43,043 nucleotides of DNA, taken from the NCBI GenBank assembly GCA_002733505.1, contig NVVW01000023.1, positions 1 through 43,043 on the forward strand, read 5' to 3'. Shown here piece by piece: positions 7,089-15,015 of the stretch. Each line of letters starts with the position of its first letter. The first letter of the stretch is position 1. Below the pieces are notes generated by a model. The model saw only the letters and a list, made by a program, of their open reading frames with translations. It ran no database searches and had not been told where the DNA came from. The translations under genes and the position numbers were made by a program. Source of the stretch: Methylophaga sp. (lineage in GTDB: Bacteria; Pseudomonadota; Gammaproteobacteria; Nitrosococcales; Methylophagaceae).

Positions 7089-7339
7089 ACAGAATACTTC
7101 AATTATTGATAGCATTAGACCAAATGGTTAATGTGGTGATTAGCTTGGCAATTGGTGGTGGCTGGGCTGATGAGACTATTTCAGCAAGGGCGTATAGAAC
7201 AAAAGGTGTAAATAAGTATTGGCTTATCACCTATAAAACAATCAATCATATTTTCTTTTGGCAGATAGATCACTGTGAACAGGCGTATGAGTCCGAGAAG
7301 AATCAAAAGCAACTTCCACCGCGATACAGAACTAATTAA
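7085..7339 (+). CDS. Small conserved phage protein (unknown function)
   Basis: The 84-residue protein has the pattern seen in a widespread small phage family: an N-terminal hydrophobic stretch LDQMVNVVISLAIGGGWADET, then SARAYR, then the tryptophan-rich IFFWQIDHCEQAY. Members are often given unreliable names in databases, and no experimental function is known to me. One membrane-associated helix is possible at about residues 5-25. It starts by 4-nt overlap with the exported protein. Confidence 0.7.
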   Translation: MNRILQLLIALDQMVNVVISLAIGGGWADETISARAYRTKGVNKYWLITYKTINHIFFWQIDHCEQAYESEKNQKQLPPRYRTN

Positions 7340-7355
7340 CTAAGAGGATAGAATA

Positions 7356-7793
7356 ATGGCAGATGGCGTATTTAATATAGCAAAGGGTGGCGTAGCTGAG
7401 AAGATCAGAGGCGGCGCTACAAATTTAACAGTTGTACTGTTATCGGTAGCAGAGGTCGATGCATCACTTAGTGATTATGCAGATATGGCGGCACTACTAG
7501 TAGCTAGTAACACTGAGGCAACGTTCACAAATTATGCTAGAAAAACGGGCATAACAGGAATTATTGCAGTTGACAATACTAATGAACGTGTTGATTGCTC
7601 GTGTGCAGATCAAACGTGGCTAACAGCGGGTGGAGCAATTAATAACACGCTAGTTAAAGCGATTGTTTGTTACAGCCAAGGGGCGGGGGATGCAAATTTG
7701 ATTCCGCTTACATATCACGATTTTACACCAACAACTGATGCCAGCGATTTAACAGTAAAATTCGCGGCGGCTGGTTTTTATAGAGCTTCATAG
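7356..7793 (+). CDS. Phage virion-associated protein
   Basis: The 145-residue protein belongs, from memory of its motifs, to a common uncharacterised phage family: the LSDYADMAALL segment, NYARKTG, the DCSCADQTW strand, and a closing AAGFYRAS. Members lie among neck or fibre-associated genes of siphoviruses. The AGAGGATAGAATA upstream gives a good ribosome binding site. It starts a run of four closely spaced genes ending with the LamG-like protein. Confidence 0.68.
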   Translation: MADGVFNIAKGGVAEKIRGGATNLTVVLLSVAEVDASLSDYADMAALLVASNTEATFTNYARKTGITGIIAVDNTNERVDCSCADQTWLTAGGAINNTLVKAIVCYSQGAGDANLIPLTYHDFTPTTDASDLTVKFAAAGFYRAS

Positions 7794-7814
7794 CTTAGTT
7801 ATAATGGAGGTATC

Positions 7815-8228
7815 ATGAATTATCTAAAACTAAAAACAATTATGAAAGGGTTAAAAGGTACTGATGAAGAGCTGGCTGCAACATTAAATATTAAAAATGT
7901 TTCTTATTCTCAAAACATTAAAGTGTCGGATATTAAGAAATATTTAATTGTCACGGGTAAGATTCTAGCTATTAAAGCCAGCACTGATCCTGCAGCATTG
8001 ATTACTGTTGAGGCGCTTGATGCCTTCGATGAATTTGTTATGTCAGATCCGTCTAATGTGACCGCATTAAAGGCTCAGTTAGATGGGTTAATTAATGCAA
8101 GTATTTTAAACACTACAGACAAGACAATACTTCTGTCTCTAGGTGATTCATTTATATCATTGTCGGATCAAGCTGGGTTGGGTTTAGTTCGAGCAGGTGA
8201 CGTTCAATTTGCAAGAGGATTAATCTAA
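7815..8228 (+). CDS. Phage structural-block protein, unknown function
   Basis: The 137-residue helical protein ends in LGLVRAGDVQFARGLI, a C-terminal signature shared by uncharacterised phage proteins encoded beside the preceding family. No membrane or catalytic motif is seen. The last nucleotide of its stop codon overlaps the next start (TAATG). Confidence 0.62.
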   Translation: MNYLKLKTIMKGLKGTDEELAATLNIKNVSYSQNIKVSDIKKYLIVTGKILAIKASTDPAALITVEALDAFDEFVMSDPSNVTALKAQLDGLINASILNTTDKTILLSLGDSFISLSDQAGLGLVRAGDVQFARGLI

Positions 8229-8662
8229 TGGCTTTACCTACAGGCTCAGCAATCATTGTATTTGATACTCCAGTAACAGCACTAACAACCGCTGTGTCAA
8301 TAGTGTCAGCAGGGTTCAGTTCAACAACAATTACATCAGTGACTTCTACGGCACCCTTAGCTGATGCGGTGCTGGATGTGACAATGGCAGTAGCCCCGGT
8401 TGCAGGCGATGCATTCCATCTATACCGTAGAGATTTAAATATCTCAGGTGCAAACGATGCAATGGCGCCTGATGCTAATTTTAAAAATACTTATGTAGGC
8501 TCATTTCCATTAGATTTAGTTTCAACTCAGCAGTTTATTAGCCTGACTGATATACCGTTAACAGTAGATCAAGAGTTCTATATTGAGAACGATACATTGC
8601 AGGCTACTAGTGGCACTACAGTGTTGACTATTACACCAAAATCTTATAATACACAGGCATAG
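8228..8662 (+). CDS. Phage structural-block protein, beta-rich
   Basis: The 144-residue protein is rich in Thr, Ser, Ala and Val with alternating hydrophobic residues, as in beta-sandwich virion decorations. It contains AFHLYRRDLN near residue 61 and a YIENDTLQ segment near 118. Function is not recognised. Its position suggests a fibre or decoration component. Confidence 0.62.
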   Translation: MALPTGSAIIVFDTPVTALTTAVSIVSAGFSSTTITSVTSTAPLADAVLDVTMAVAPVAGDAFHLYRRDLNISGANDAMAPDANFKNTYVGSFPLDLVSTQQFISLTDIPLTVDQEFYIENDTLQATSGTTVLTITPKSYNTQA

Positions 8663-8664
8663 CA

Positions 8665-9390
8665 ATGTCTGAAACAATACTACCAAACCCAAGGCTTGAA
8701 ATGCCTAGTCTGTTTTACCCAAAACGTAAACCCATCGGTAACGTGAGGATTGACTGGTCACATAGTATTGGTAAGAAAGTTGTGTTCTCAAATATAAATA
8801 ATGCTGAAGATCTTGCAAGCGGGGAAGTTGGGTCGTTAACAGACGGTGCATATTTAGAAAGGGGTGAAATTATCCTACCGAATGGGGGGACATTTAGTTC
8901 AGGTAGAAACGCATTACGGTTTTTTAACAATAAACTCTCTGGAAGCGGCAATATTTCTCTGCTAACGAGAGTATGGGCTGACTCAACATTAGTAGGTGAA
9001 GCGCGAATAATGTCATCTAAAACAGTATGGAATAGTTTGGGGGGGTTTTACATAGCCGTCAAAAGTGGCGGTGATTTATATGCCAGAGGTAGTGGAACGG
9101 CAAAAGCCGCAACCCCTACTGGTGTGATGCCGATGAATCAATGGACCACTCTTCTTGTTCATTATGCTGGGGCTTCAGTCTCATTCTATATTGATGATGT
9201 TGTTTTGGATGGCCATACGATTGGCGCTATAGACACAATAAAAACATCAATAACTATTGGTCACAACACTGGCAATAATGATTCTGGATTCAAGGGCAGA
9301 GTGGAGTCGTTATCATTGTTCAGGGGGCTAACAGATAGGGACATTAAGTCGTTACTCCAAAACCCCTACCAATTTCTAATTCCGCAATAA
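8665..9390 (+). CDS. LamG/concanavalin-like carbohydrate-binding virion protein
   Basis: The 241-residue protein fits a phage LamG-like jelly roll. It shows successive strands around SLLTRVWADS, FYIAVKSGG, QWTTLLVHYAGASVSFYIDD (about 154-173) and SITIGHNTG, then a helical tail ending in LLQNPYQFLIP, an ending I associate with phage LamG proteins. Such domains bind glycans. As part of a tail fibre or head decoration it could help the virion adhere to the cell surface. Binding specificity cannot be read from the sequence. Confidence 0.78.
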   Translation: MSETILPNPRLEMPSLFYPKRKPIGNVRIDWSHSIGKKVVFSNINNAEDLASGEVGSLTDGAYLERGEIILPNGGTFSSGRNALRFFNNKLSGSGNISLLTRVWADSTLVGEARIMSSKTVWNSLGGFYIAVKSGGDLYARGSGTAKAATPTGVMPMNQWTTLLVHYAGASVSFYIDDVVLDGHTIGAIDTIKTSITIGHNTGNNDSGFKGRVESLSLFRGLTDRDIKSLLQNPYQFLIPQ

Positions 9391-9407
9391 CAGTGAAGGC
9401 TTAATCA

Positions 9408-10202
9408 ATGCGTCCATCACGAATAAGATTAGGAGGTGCCGCCCAACCCTCTATCGGTCAGGCATTTGAGTTATCGTTAGCATTTGTAACAACATACGAT
9501 AAATCGGTATTAATCGGGCAAGTATTATCAACCGAATCAGCTCAAGCAGCAGTTAGTTCGTATAGTGTCGGCGTAGCGCAGGCAATTGAGGTTAACACTT
9601 CATTGCAGGCCGCTGCTGAAATTTCAGTATTAGTGGGTCAACCTGTAGAAATAAGTACAGCAACAGCAGTAACAGCTATCGGCTCCGTAATTGTCGGACA
9701 ATCTCAAGAAGTAGACGCATCAACCACGGTTGGTTTAGCTAGATCTTATTATATAGGGCAATCGATAGAAACAGATACAGCAGGAGCCGTCACAGCAACC
9801 ACAGCGGGTGCAGTGGCGCAGGTACTTGAGAACAATATTGCGCTCTCAGCTCAACCAGCAAAAACAATCACATTATCAGCTCAGGCTAATGAATTTGACA
9901 CAGCGTTTTCAGTTGGTACAGGTAGAAGCTACGGCGTGCAACTAGCACTATCAACCAATAGCGCGCAAAAGCTAAACAATGCCATTGTATATCAAGTGGG
10001 CTACAGCACAGAAACCGATACAGCAACAGCAGTGAGTACAGCAGCGAAAAGCATTTTGACAGCACAAGACAAGATAGATATTGCATCCGAGGCAGCAACA
10101 GCAGTATGGGAGCATCCAAAAACAACATTAACCCCCGGCACATGGGGTCATTTTGTTGGAACTCGATTGCTAACATTTCTTAATTTCTTGGGTCATAAAT
10201 AA
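9408..10202 (+). CDS. Repeat protein with about ten 20-residue repeats
   Basis: From about residue 17 to 215 the 264-residue protein is a tandem array of 20-residue units. The consensus is roughly [IV]GQ-x2-E-[TV]-x-[TS]-A-x2-V followed by small residues; units include IGQAFELSLAFV, VGQPVEISTATAV and IGQSIETDTAGAV. The regular 20-residue period suggests a solenoid or elongated fibrous fold. The last 50 residues (AQDKIDIASEAATAVWEH onward) form a different C-terminal domain ending in a hydrophobic helix. It ends the virion block and is probably a fibre or head-surface protein. Confidence 0.75.
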   Translation: MRPSRIRLGGAAQPSIGQAFELSLAFVTTYDKSVLIGQVLSTESAQAAVSSYSVGVAQAIEVNTSLQAAAEISVLVGQPVEISTATAVTAIGSVIVGQSQEVDASTTVGLARSYYIGQSIETDTAGAVTATTAGAVAQVLENNIALSAQPAKTITLSAQANEFDTAFSVGTGRSYGVQLALSTNSAQKLNNAIVYQVGYSTETDTATAVSTAAKSILTAQDKIDIASEAATAVWEHPKTTLTPGTWGHFVGTRLLTFLNFLGHK

Positions 10203-10209
10203 TCACACT

Positions 10210-10227
10210 TTCCCCCTGTTTTGATTG
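10210..10227 (+). repeat. Intergenic motif copy 2 (paired with 5267-5284)
   Basis: Identical 18-mer to copy 1, again preceded by TAATCA and followed by AAAAGGTA and a terminator hairpin just before the capsid gene. Confidence 0.65.
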
Positions 10228-10282
10228 ACGTAACAGGGCAGAATAGGCACTGCTAAAAGGTATAACGCACCCGACGAGCGAC

Positions 10283-10325
10283 AAGCCTAGCAAATTACAT
10301 TTTCGTGATTTGTTGGGCTTTTTTA
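10283..10325 (+). terminator. Rho-independent terminator before capsid gene
   Basis: AAGCCTAGCAAAT (from 10283) pairs with ATTTGTTGGGCTT (to 10320), with two G-T pairs, followed by a T run to 10324. Capsid fusion starts at 10336. Confidence 0.68.
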
Positions 10326-10335
10326 TGGGTTTTAT

Positions 10336-12918
10336 ATGAAAAATCAACGCATTATTAAACTAGATGAGGGCGAGTCAAGAGCGATTCGTTTTTTATCTGA
10401 TCGAGTGGATGCTCGATTGTTAGCTGAAGGCAAAACATCAACCGTTGTGACCATCACCCGAACGGGCATATTTTATGACCCGCGCTATGGTGAGTTCGCT
10501 ATTACTAAAGACATGCTGTTAAGCATGGTTAAAAACTTTGATGATGGCGTTTTTGGTCAGGACATTGTGCTTGATGTTTCGCATAAGCCTAGTGATGGTG
10601 CTGCAGGCTTTTTTAAGCGTTTATTTCTGGATGGGAATAAGTTGCGTGGTGAGGTTGAACTGACTGAATACGGTATCGATGCTATTAAAAAGCGTGGCTT
10701 TATTTATTTGTCTGCTGAGTTTGCTGAAAACTTTCAAGACAATGAAGAGCGCAAACAGCATGGACCTACTTTATTGGGTGCAGCACTTACACCAAGACCT
10801 GTTATTAAACACCTTGATCGTGTGCAATTATCAGAAGACGCCTTGGATGGGGCTCCAATGACCTTAGTATCTGACAGAATATCTAAATTACTTAACGAGG
10901 AACTCCAAGTGAAAAAAATTAAATTATTATTATTGGCCGCACTAGCAGGCTTTGGGCTTGATAAATCAGTTGTAACGCAACTGGGTGAAGCATTTGAAAC
11001 AACAGCAAAAGCATTAGATGACGATGAAACGAAATTGATCGCGTTATCAGCTGAGTTTGAAGCAACCGGCAAAACATTATCTGAATCGATTGGCACCGGC
11101 ACACAAGACATTAAGTTAAGTATTGCAGCACCAGAGGGTGCAACAGGCTTAACCGCTGCCGATGTGAATAAAATATTAGCTGAAAATGCTAAAACATTGG
11201 CAGAATCACAAGCAACAACAGCTAAAACATTGTCTGATAATAAAGCCGTATTTGCAAAAATTATGGACGAAACAGAAAGCCTTAAAACATTAGCTGAAGA
11301 TCAGATGACTATTCTATTAAGTGCCTCTGACATGATCACTGCTGAAATGAGTGAAGATCAAATCAAAGCGCTGGCTGAAAACCAAATCAAACTTGGCGCA
11401 CAAGTGGTTGTGGCAACACAACTATCTGGCATGGGCTATCAAGTGGCAGGCAATGCACATATTTCTGTTGATGACAGCAATAATGTTAAAGCGCTGCAAG
11501 AAACAATTGATAAGCGTTTAGGTTTTGCTGATCAGGCTGATTCACGTCGATATGAAAAAACAGGTGGTAAGTTACAACCTGAAAATGAAATGTTAATTAA
11601 CAAAGTTTTATCACAATTTGACGCTGAAAACGGTGCGGCATTACGTGCTGAGCATAAAATGCTGGCAGGGGGTGACGGTATTGTTTCTGATGTGGCAGTG
11701 CCGGCATCGGTTGAGCGTACTGTTATTCGTGAAGCATTAAGCGGCCTTGTTGGTTTGCAATTTGTTGACGTTGGCACAGCGGCTTTTGCTGGCTCTTTAT
11801 TAGTGCCTTATAGCTACCGAGACGTTGCAGCTGCAGGGCGAAAAGATACTCGTATTTATGAGGGTGGATCGATTCCTCGTGGGGGCATTGTTCAAACCAG
11901 CGAAACCGCTTATCCGATCCCTCAAAAATTAGCGTTTGAAGTTTCTGATGAATTACGTTTGTTAACCAGTAACGGTGTTTTAGATTACAGCGCTGTGGCA
12001 GAAAACGTGCGTAATGCGGCTCGTATTATTGGTGAAGACACTGAGCACTTAATCTTCAATGAAGTATTAAAAAGCTCGGATGAGTTTGGCGCGATTGCGG
12101 TTGCTGATGAAGCGGCAAGTGGCAACAATGGCACCAACAAAGTGTTTCCATTAGCTAACTTCCCAGTGATTCATTCTCGTGTGATTCGCGACTTGCAGGG
12201 CAATCAAATCGGCAATGTGGTGAATGAAGTTATTGTTAAAATTTCAGCAGTTGCTATTGGTGAATATGATGGCACTGGCACACAAGCCGGTGGCAACTAT
12301 TTTGTGATGAACTATAACTTAGGTGAAGTTCACATTGTGGATGAGACTGGTGTTTTACAAACGCCTAGCACTACCACAGTAACGGTTAGTTATAGTTATG
12401 CAACTAATGTATTTGCATTTGATACTGATGTGGCTGGTGAAGTTGATGTGCATTGGGATGACTTCTTATATCGCTACGGCAAACGTAAGAATGTTATCGA
12501 AGATCAACGCTTTCACATGGCCAACTTTGGCTTAATGTCTGGCACGGTGATGACAGAAGTTGAACGTGCTAAACAATTTGGTGCTAACAACCAACGTAAC
12601 GGCTCTGATTTGGCATTGAATGGCAACCTGGGTCGGGTGAAAGACGTGCCTAACTTCAAAACAGCTGTATCAGGTTTGGATATGGGTGATCAGCGCGTTG
12701 TGATTGGTGAGCGGGGTCAAACACGTTTCCGCATGGCCAAGGCGTGGTCAATGGGTGAGCTGCAAGATCAGCAAGATGCTAGCGGTCGCTTCACGGGCAA
12801 AAAAGAGGCTTATGGTGACCAATGGATCTTCTTGCACACGCCTACACAACTAAAAGCAGCTTACACATCTATTGTGTTATTCGGTGGCGCTGCACGCGTT
12901 GCTCGTACTACTGTTTAA
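10336..12918 (+). CDS. Protease-scaffold-major capsid fusion protein
   Basis: One uninterrupted 860-residue frame holds three parts. Residues 1 to about 175 match Mu gpI-type prohead protease, with candidate catalytic H83 (VSHKPSDG) and S126 (IYLSAEF). Residues about 190-430 are helical and rich in KTLAE-type repeats, as in scaffolds. Residues about 440-860 are an HK97-fold major capsid protein (SYRDVAAAGRKDTRIYEGG, ELRLLTSNGVLDY, IIGEDTEHLIFNEVL), with an apparent beta-rich insertion near 605-705. In Mu the protease/scaffold and capsid are separate genes. Auto-cleavage would be needed to release mature capsid subunits. An internal GTG start at 10909 may give a protease-free form. Confidence 0.87.
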   Translation: MKNQRIIKLDEGESRAIRFLSDRVDARLLAEGKTSTVVTITRTGIFYDPRYGEFAITKDMLLSMVKNFDDGVFGQDIVLDVSHKPSDGAAGFFKRLFLDGNKLRGEVELTEYGIDAIKKRGFIYLSAEFAENFQDNEERKQHGPTLLGAALTPRPVIKHLDRVQLSEDALDGAPMTLVSDRISKLLNEELQVKKIKLLLLAALAGFGLDKSVVTQLGEAFETTAKALDDDETKLIALSAEFEATGKTLSESIGTGTQDIKLSIAAPEGATGLTAADVNKILAENAKTLAESQATTAKTLSDNKAVFAKIMDETESLKTLAEDQMTILLSASDMITAEMSEDQIKALAENQIKLGAQVVVATQLSGMGYQVAGNAHISVDDSNNVKALQETIDKRLGFADQADSRRYEKTGGKLQPENEMLINKVLSQFDAENGAALRAEHKMLAGGDGIVSDVAVPASVERTVIREALSGLVGLQFVDVGTAAFAGSLLVPYSYRDVAAAGRKDTRIYEGGSIPRGGIVQTSETAYPIPQKLAFEVSDELRLLTSNGVLDYSAVAENVRNAARIIGEDTEHLIFNEVLKSSDEFGAIAVADEAASGNNGTNKVFPLANFPVIHSRVIRDLQGNQIGNVVNEVIVKISAVAIGEYDGTGTQAGGNYFVMNYNLGEVHIVDETGVLQTPSTTTVTVSYSYATNVFAFDTDVAGEVDVHWDDFLYRYGKRKNVIEDQRFHMANFGLMSGTVMTEVERAKQFGANNQRNGSDLALNGNLGRVKDVPNFKTAVSGLDMGDQRVVIGERGQTRFRMAKAWSMGELQDQQDASGRFTGKKEAYGDQWIFLHTPTQLKAAYTSIVLFGGAARVARTTV
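10895..10911 (+). promoter_or_regulatory. Internal ribosome binding site and GTG start in the capsid fusion
   Basis: ACGAGG (10895-10900), an 8-nt spacer and an in-frame GTG (10909-10911, codon 192) lie exactly at the protease/scaffold boundary. Initiation here would yield a scaffold-capsid protein of 669 residues starting MKKIKLLLLAAL. Mu makes its scaffold gpZ from an internal start of the protease gene, which supports the idea. Confidence 0.5.
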
Positions 12919-12936
12919 GTAGCTTAATCAAAACAT

Positions 12937-12968
12937 CGCCCCAAGCTAATTGCTTGGGGCGTTATTTG
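12937..12968 (+). terminator. Terminator-like hairpin after capsid gene
   Basis: CGCCCCAAGC (12937-12946), loop TAATT, GCTTGGGGCG (12952-12961): a perfect 10-bp stem followed by TTATTTG. The short T tract suggests partial termination, which would set capsid expression above that of downstream genes. Confidence 0.65.
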
Positions 12969-12979
12969 AGGAAATATCC

Positions 12980-13351
12980 ATGACAAAAATGATACCCGTA
13001 AAAAATACCGGAAAAATGCCGATGTACATCAACTCGGTAATGATCCCCTCTGGTGAGACTCACATCTTCCCCGAGCATCAAGTGCCTGAGCATCTTCGCC
13101 CTGGTGCAGAAGAAGTGGAAGATCAACAAATTGAAAACCCCTTGAAAACATTGCTTCAAAACAGCATCAAAGATATTGCCGAAGCCTTGCCAGGTTTAAG
13201 TGACGATCAGATTGATGAACTGGAATTACTTGAAGTGCAAGACGATGATCGCACTGGAATGGCCAAAGCATTTCAAGAAGAACGCTTACGGCGTGCTGAT
13301 TTGTCGTTAGATGATTCAGAAGGTGATGAAGGCGCTGATGAAGCTAAGTGA
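12980..13351 (+). CDS. Small phage head-region protein
   Basis: I choose the ATG at 12980, which follows TTGAGGAAAT, over an upstream in-frame start at 12950 inside the terminator hairpin. The 123-residue product has a beta-rich N-terminal half (MYINSVMIPSGETHIFP, then VPEHLRPGAEE) typical of small proteins encoded next to capsid, and an acidic, probably disordered C-terminus. It may be a capsid-associated or connector protein. The exact role is unknown. Confidence 0.68.
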   Translation: MTKMIPVKNTGKMPMYINSVMIPSGETHIFPEHQVPEHLRPGAEEVEDQQIENPLKTLLQNSIKDIAEALPGLSDDQIDELELLEVQDDDRTGMAKAFQEERLRRADLSLDDSEGDEGADEAK

Positions 13352-13673
13352 TCATCAGTGGGCGTTCTTAAAGGACTTGGCAACCTTGATCCTGTTTGCA
13401 GAAGATCAAGGTTACAAGTTGACAGGTGCAGAGCTGTATCGCACGCCAGCGCACGCCAAGCGTAATGCCGCTAAAGGTGTTGGCATCGCTGACAGCTTGC
13501 ATTGTCAGCGCTTGGCTATTGATCTCAATCTATTTATTGATGATAAGTTTCGCCGAGATAGCGAGGCTCATCGCCCATTAGGTGAGTTCTGGGAGAGCCT
13601 AGACCCGCGCAATAATTGGGGTGGCGATTTTAAAAAACCGGATGGTAATCATTATGAGCGAGTGCCTGATTAA
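13338..13673 (+). CDS. Endolysin, M15-family peptidase
   Basis: The 111-residue protein carries the zinc ligands of M15 peptidases: H55 and D62 in SLHCQRLAIDLNLF (H-x6-D) and H105 in DGNHYER, with a WESLDPRNNWGGDF segment between them. Homologues cleave the peptide stems of peptidoglycan (L-Ala-D-Glu or D-Ala-D-Ala bonds). The start at 13338 is chosen because GAAGG lies 5 nt upstream; it overlaps the previous gene by 14 nt. The holin follows with 1-nt overlap, making a lysis cassette. No signal peptide is present, so release depends on the holin. Confidence 0.88.
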   Translation: MKLSDHQWAFLKDLATLILFAEDQGYKLTGAELYRTPAHAKRNAAKGVGIADSLHCQRLAIDLNLFIDDKFRRDSEAHRPLGEFWESLDPRNNWGGDFKKPDGNHYERVPD

Positions 13674-14104
13674 TGAATTTAAGTAGTTTTAGCCCGTGGA
13701 CGCCATTATTTAGTATGGGTGAGCAGATTATTGATAAATTGTTTCCCGATCCTACTGCTAAAGCGCAGGCAATTCAGGATTATTTATTGCTGCAACAGCA
13801 AGGCGAACTGAAAGAATTAGAAACCCGGATGAGTGCGATATTGGCTGAGGCTAATTCAAGCGACCCGTGGACAAGTCGGGCGCGACCCACGTTTATGTAT
13901 CTATTTTATTTGGTGTTGTTGATCTTAGTGATTATTGCCCCTTTTGTGGGTATTTTTCATCCTGATGCGATGACGCAATTTTATACCAATGTTTCGCTGG
14001 GGTTTAAAGCGATACCCGAGGCAATGTGGTGGACATTTACTACTGGGTTTTTAGGGTATGCCGGTGCAAGAACATACGAAAAAACCAAAGGGGTTGCTAA
14101 GTGA
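13673..14104 (+). CDS. Holin (3TM-type phage holin family)
   Basis: The 143-residue protein has a cytoplasmic-looking N-terminus, the DPWTSRARPTFMY motif of this holin family at about 64-76, a strong membrane segment at about 75-95 and a second at about 117-132, then a basic tail. It would form membrane lesions that release the endolysin encoded just upstream. It overlaps the endolysin by 1 nt and the next gene by 4 nt (GTGA). Confidence 0.85.
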   Translation: MNLSSFSPWTPLFSMGEQIIDKLFPDPTAKAQAIQDYLLLQQQGELKELETRMSAILAEANSSDPWTSRARPTFMYLFYLVLLILVIIAPFVGIFHPDAMTQFYTNVSLGFKAIPEAMWWTFTTGFLGYAGARTYEKTKGVAK

Positions 14105-14397
14105 GTGATATGGACGCGCTGAGAAGAGACTTTAATGCTCAAATGGGAGGCATTAAAAGCGATCTCAAAGAAATGACGCGAGCATTAACAGAATTAATTC
14201 GCCTTGATGGTGAAATGAAAGCTCAAAACGGTGCGTTAAATCGCATTGGTCGGCAAGTGGATGATCATGAAACTAGAATACGAACAACCGAAGTGCACAG
14301 CAGTGTTAATAAAAGCCAAGTTTCAAATAATGAACGCATTATCTGGATCATTGTTACGGGCTTAATTTCACTTGCATTTTTCTTTTTAAGGGGCTGA
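14101..14397 (+). CDS. Holin-associated membrane protein with C-terminal anchor
   Basis: The start is GTG at 14101, overlapping the holin stop. The 98-residue protein has a long helical, coiled-coil-like cytoplasmic part (about 1-75) and one membrane segment at the C-terminus (about 79-96). This topology matches XhlA-type holin partners. It could modulate lysis timing; a spanin role is less likely because there is no periplasmic domain or lipoprotein signal. Confidence 0.68.
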   Translation: MSDMDALRRDFNAQMGGIKSDLKEMTRALTELIRLDGEMKAQNGALNRIGRQVDDHETRIRTTEVHSSVNKSQVSNNERIIWIIVTGLISLAFFFLRG

Positions 14398-14400
14398 TTG

Positions 14401-15015
14401 ATGTCGGGCACATTAAGTCGAGGTGATTTGAGAGCGGATCATAAAGCTGCACTGGGTAGTGCGGTTAACAAGTTTGCTGCTCCAAATAACACTGATTTAG
14501 ATCGACACCTTAACCATGCCGCATTGGCATTGTCTCGCATTAAGCGCCGCACCTTGCTGGGCGAACTAAGCTTGGTCGAAGGTGAATGCAACTATGTAGC
14601 CCCACTAGATTGTTTTGCTACAAAAGTATCACAATGGGGAAGCGGAAAATTACAGCCTTGGCAAAATGGTTACAGCCGCTTGCCTAGACTCACCACTTAT
14701 GCAAGTGATTTGGGCTTAATGATCAACCTAAGCCCGCCACCAACATCAGCGCAGATCGGGTTGTTTGGCAATAAATACACCTTCTTTTATTTAGCTATTC
14801 ATCAGATTGATGACGATGCAAACAAAACAACGATTAACCCATCTGATCGTGATTTATTTCTATTGCTAACCCTGATCGAGGCCATGAAAGAGCTGGCATC
14901 AATGGGTGTGAGCGAGCCAATTCAATTGCACCGTGGCATGGGTAGTTACCCCGCAAATGGCACACCATCAGCCCTGCTTGAATTATTCACTAAACAAGTG
15001 GAGAAAATGCGATGA
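14401..15015 (+). CDS. Head-tail connector region protein
   Basis: The ATG at 14401 follows AAGGGG by 7 nt. The 204-residue product is helical at both ends with a central beta-containing segment (ECNYVAPLDCFATKV, near 60-75). It is encoded immediately before the HK97 gp10-like protein, where head completion or adaptor proteins lie. I recognise the position but not the family securely. It overlaps the next gene by 4 nt. Confidence 0.65.
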   Translation: MSGTLSRGDLRADHKAALGSAVNKFAAPNNTDLDRHLNHAALALSRIKRRTLLGELSLVEGECNYVAPLDCFATKVSQWGSGKLQPWQNGYSRLPRLTTYASDLGLMINLSPPPTSAQIGLFGNKYTFFYLAIHQIDDDANKTTINPSDRDLFLLLTLIEAMKELASMGVSEPIQLHRGMGSYPANGTPSALLELFTKQVEKMR

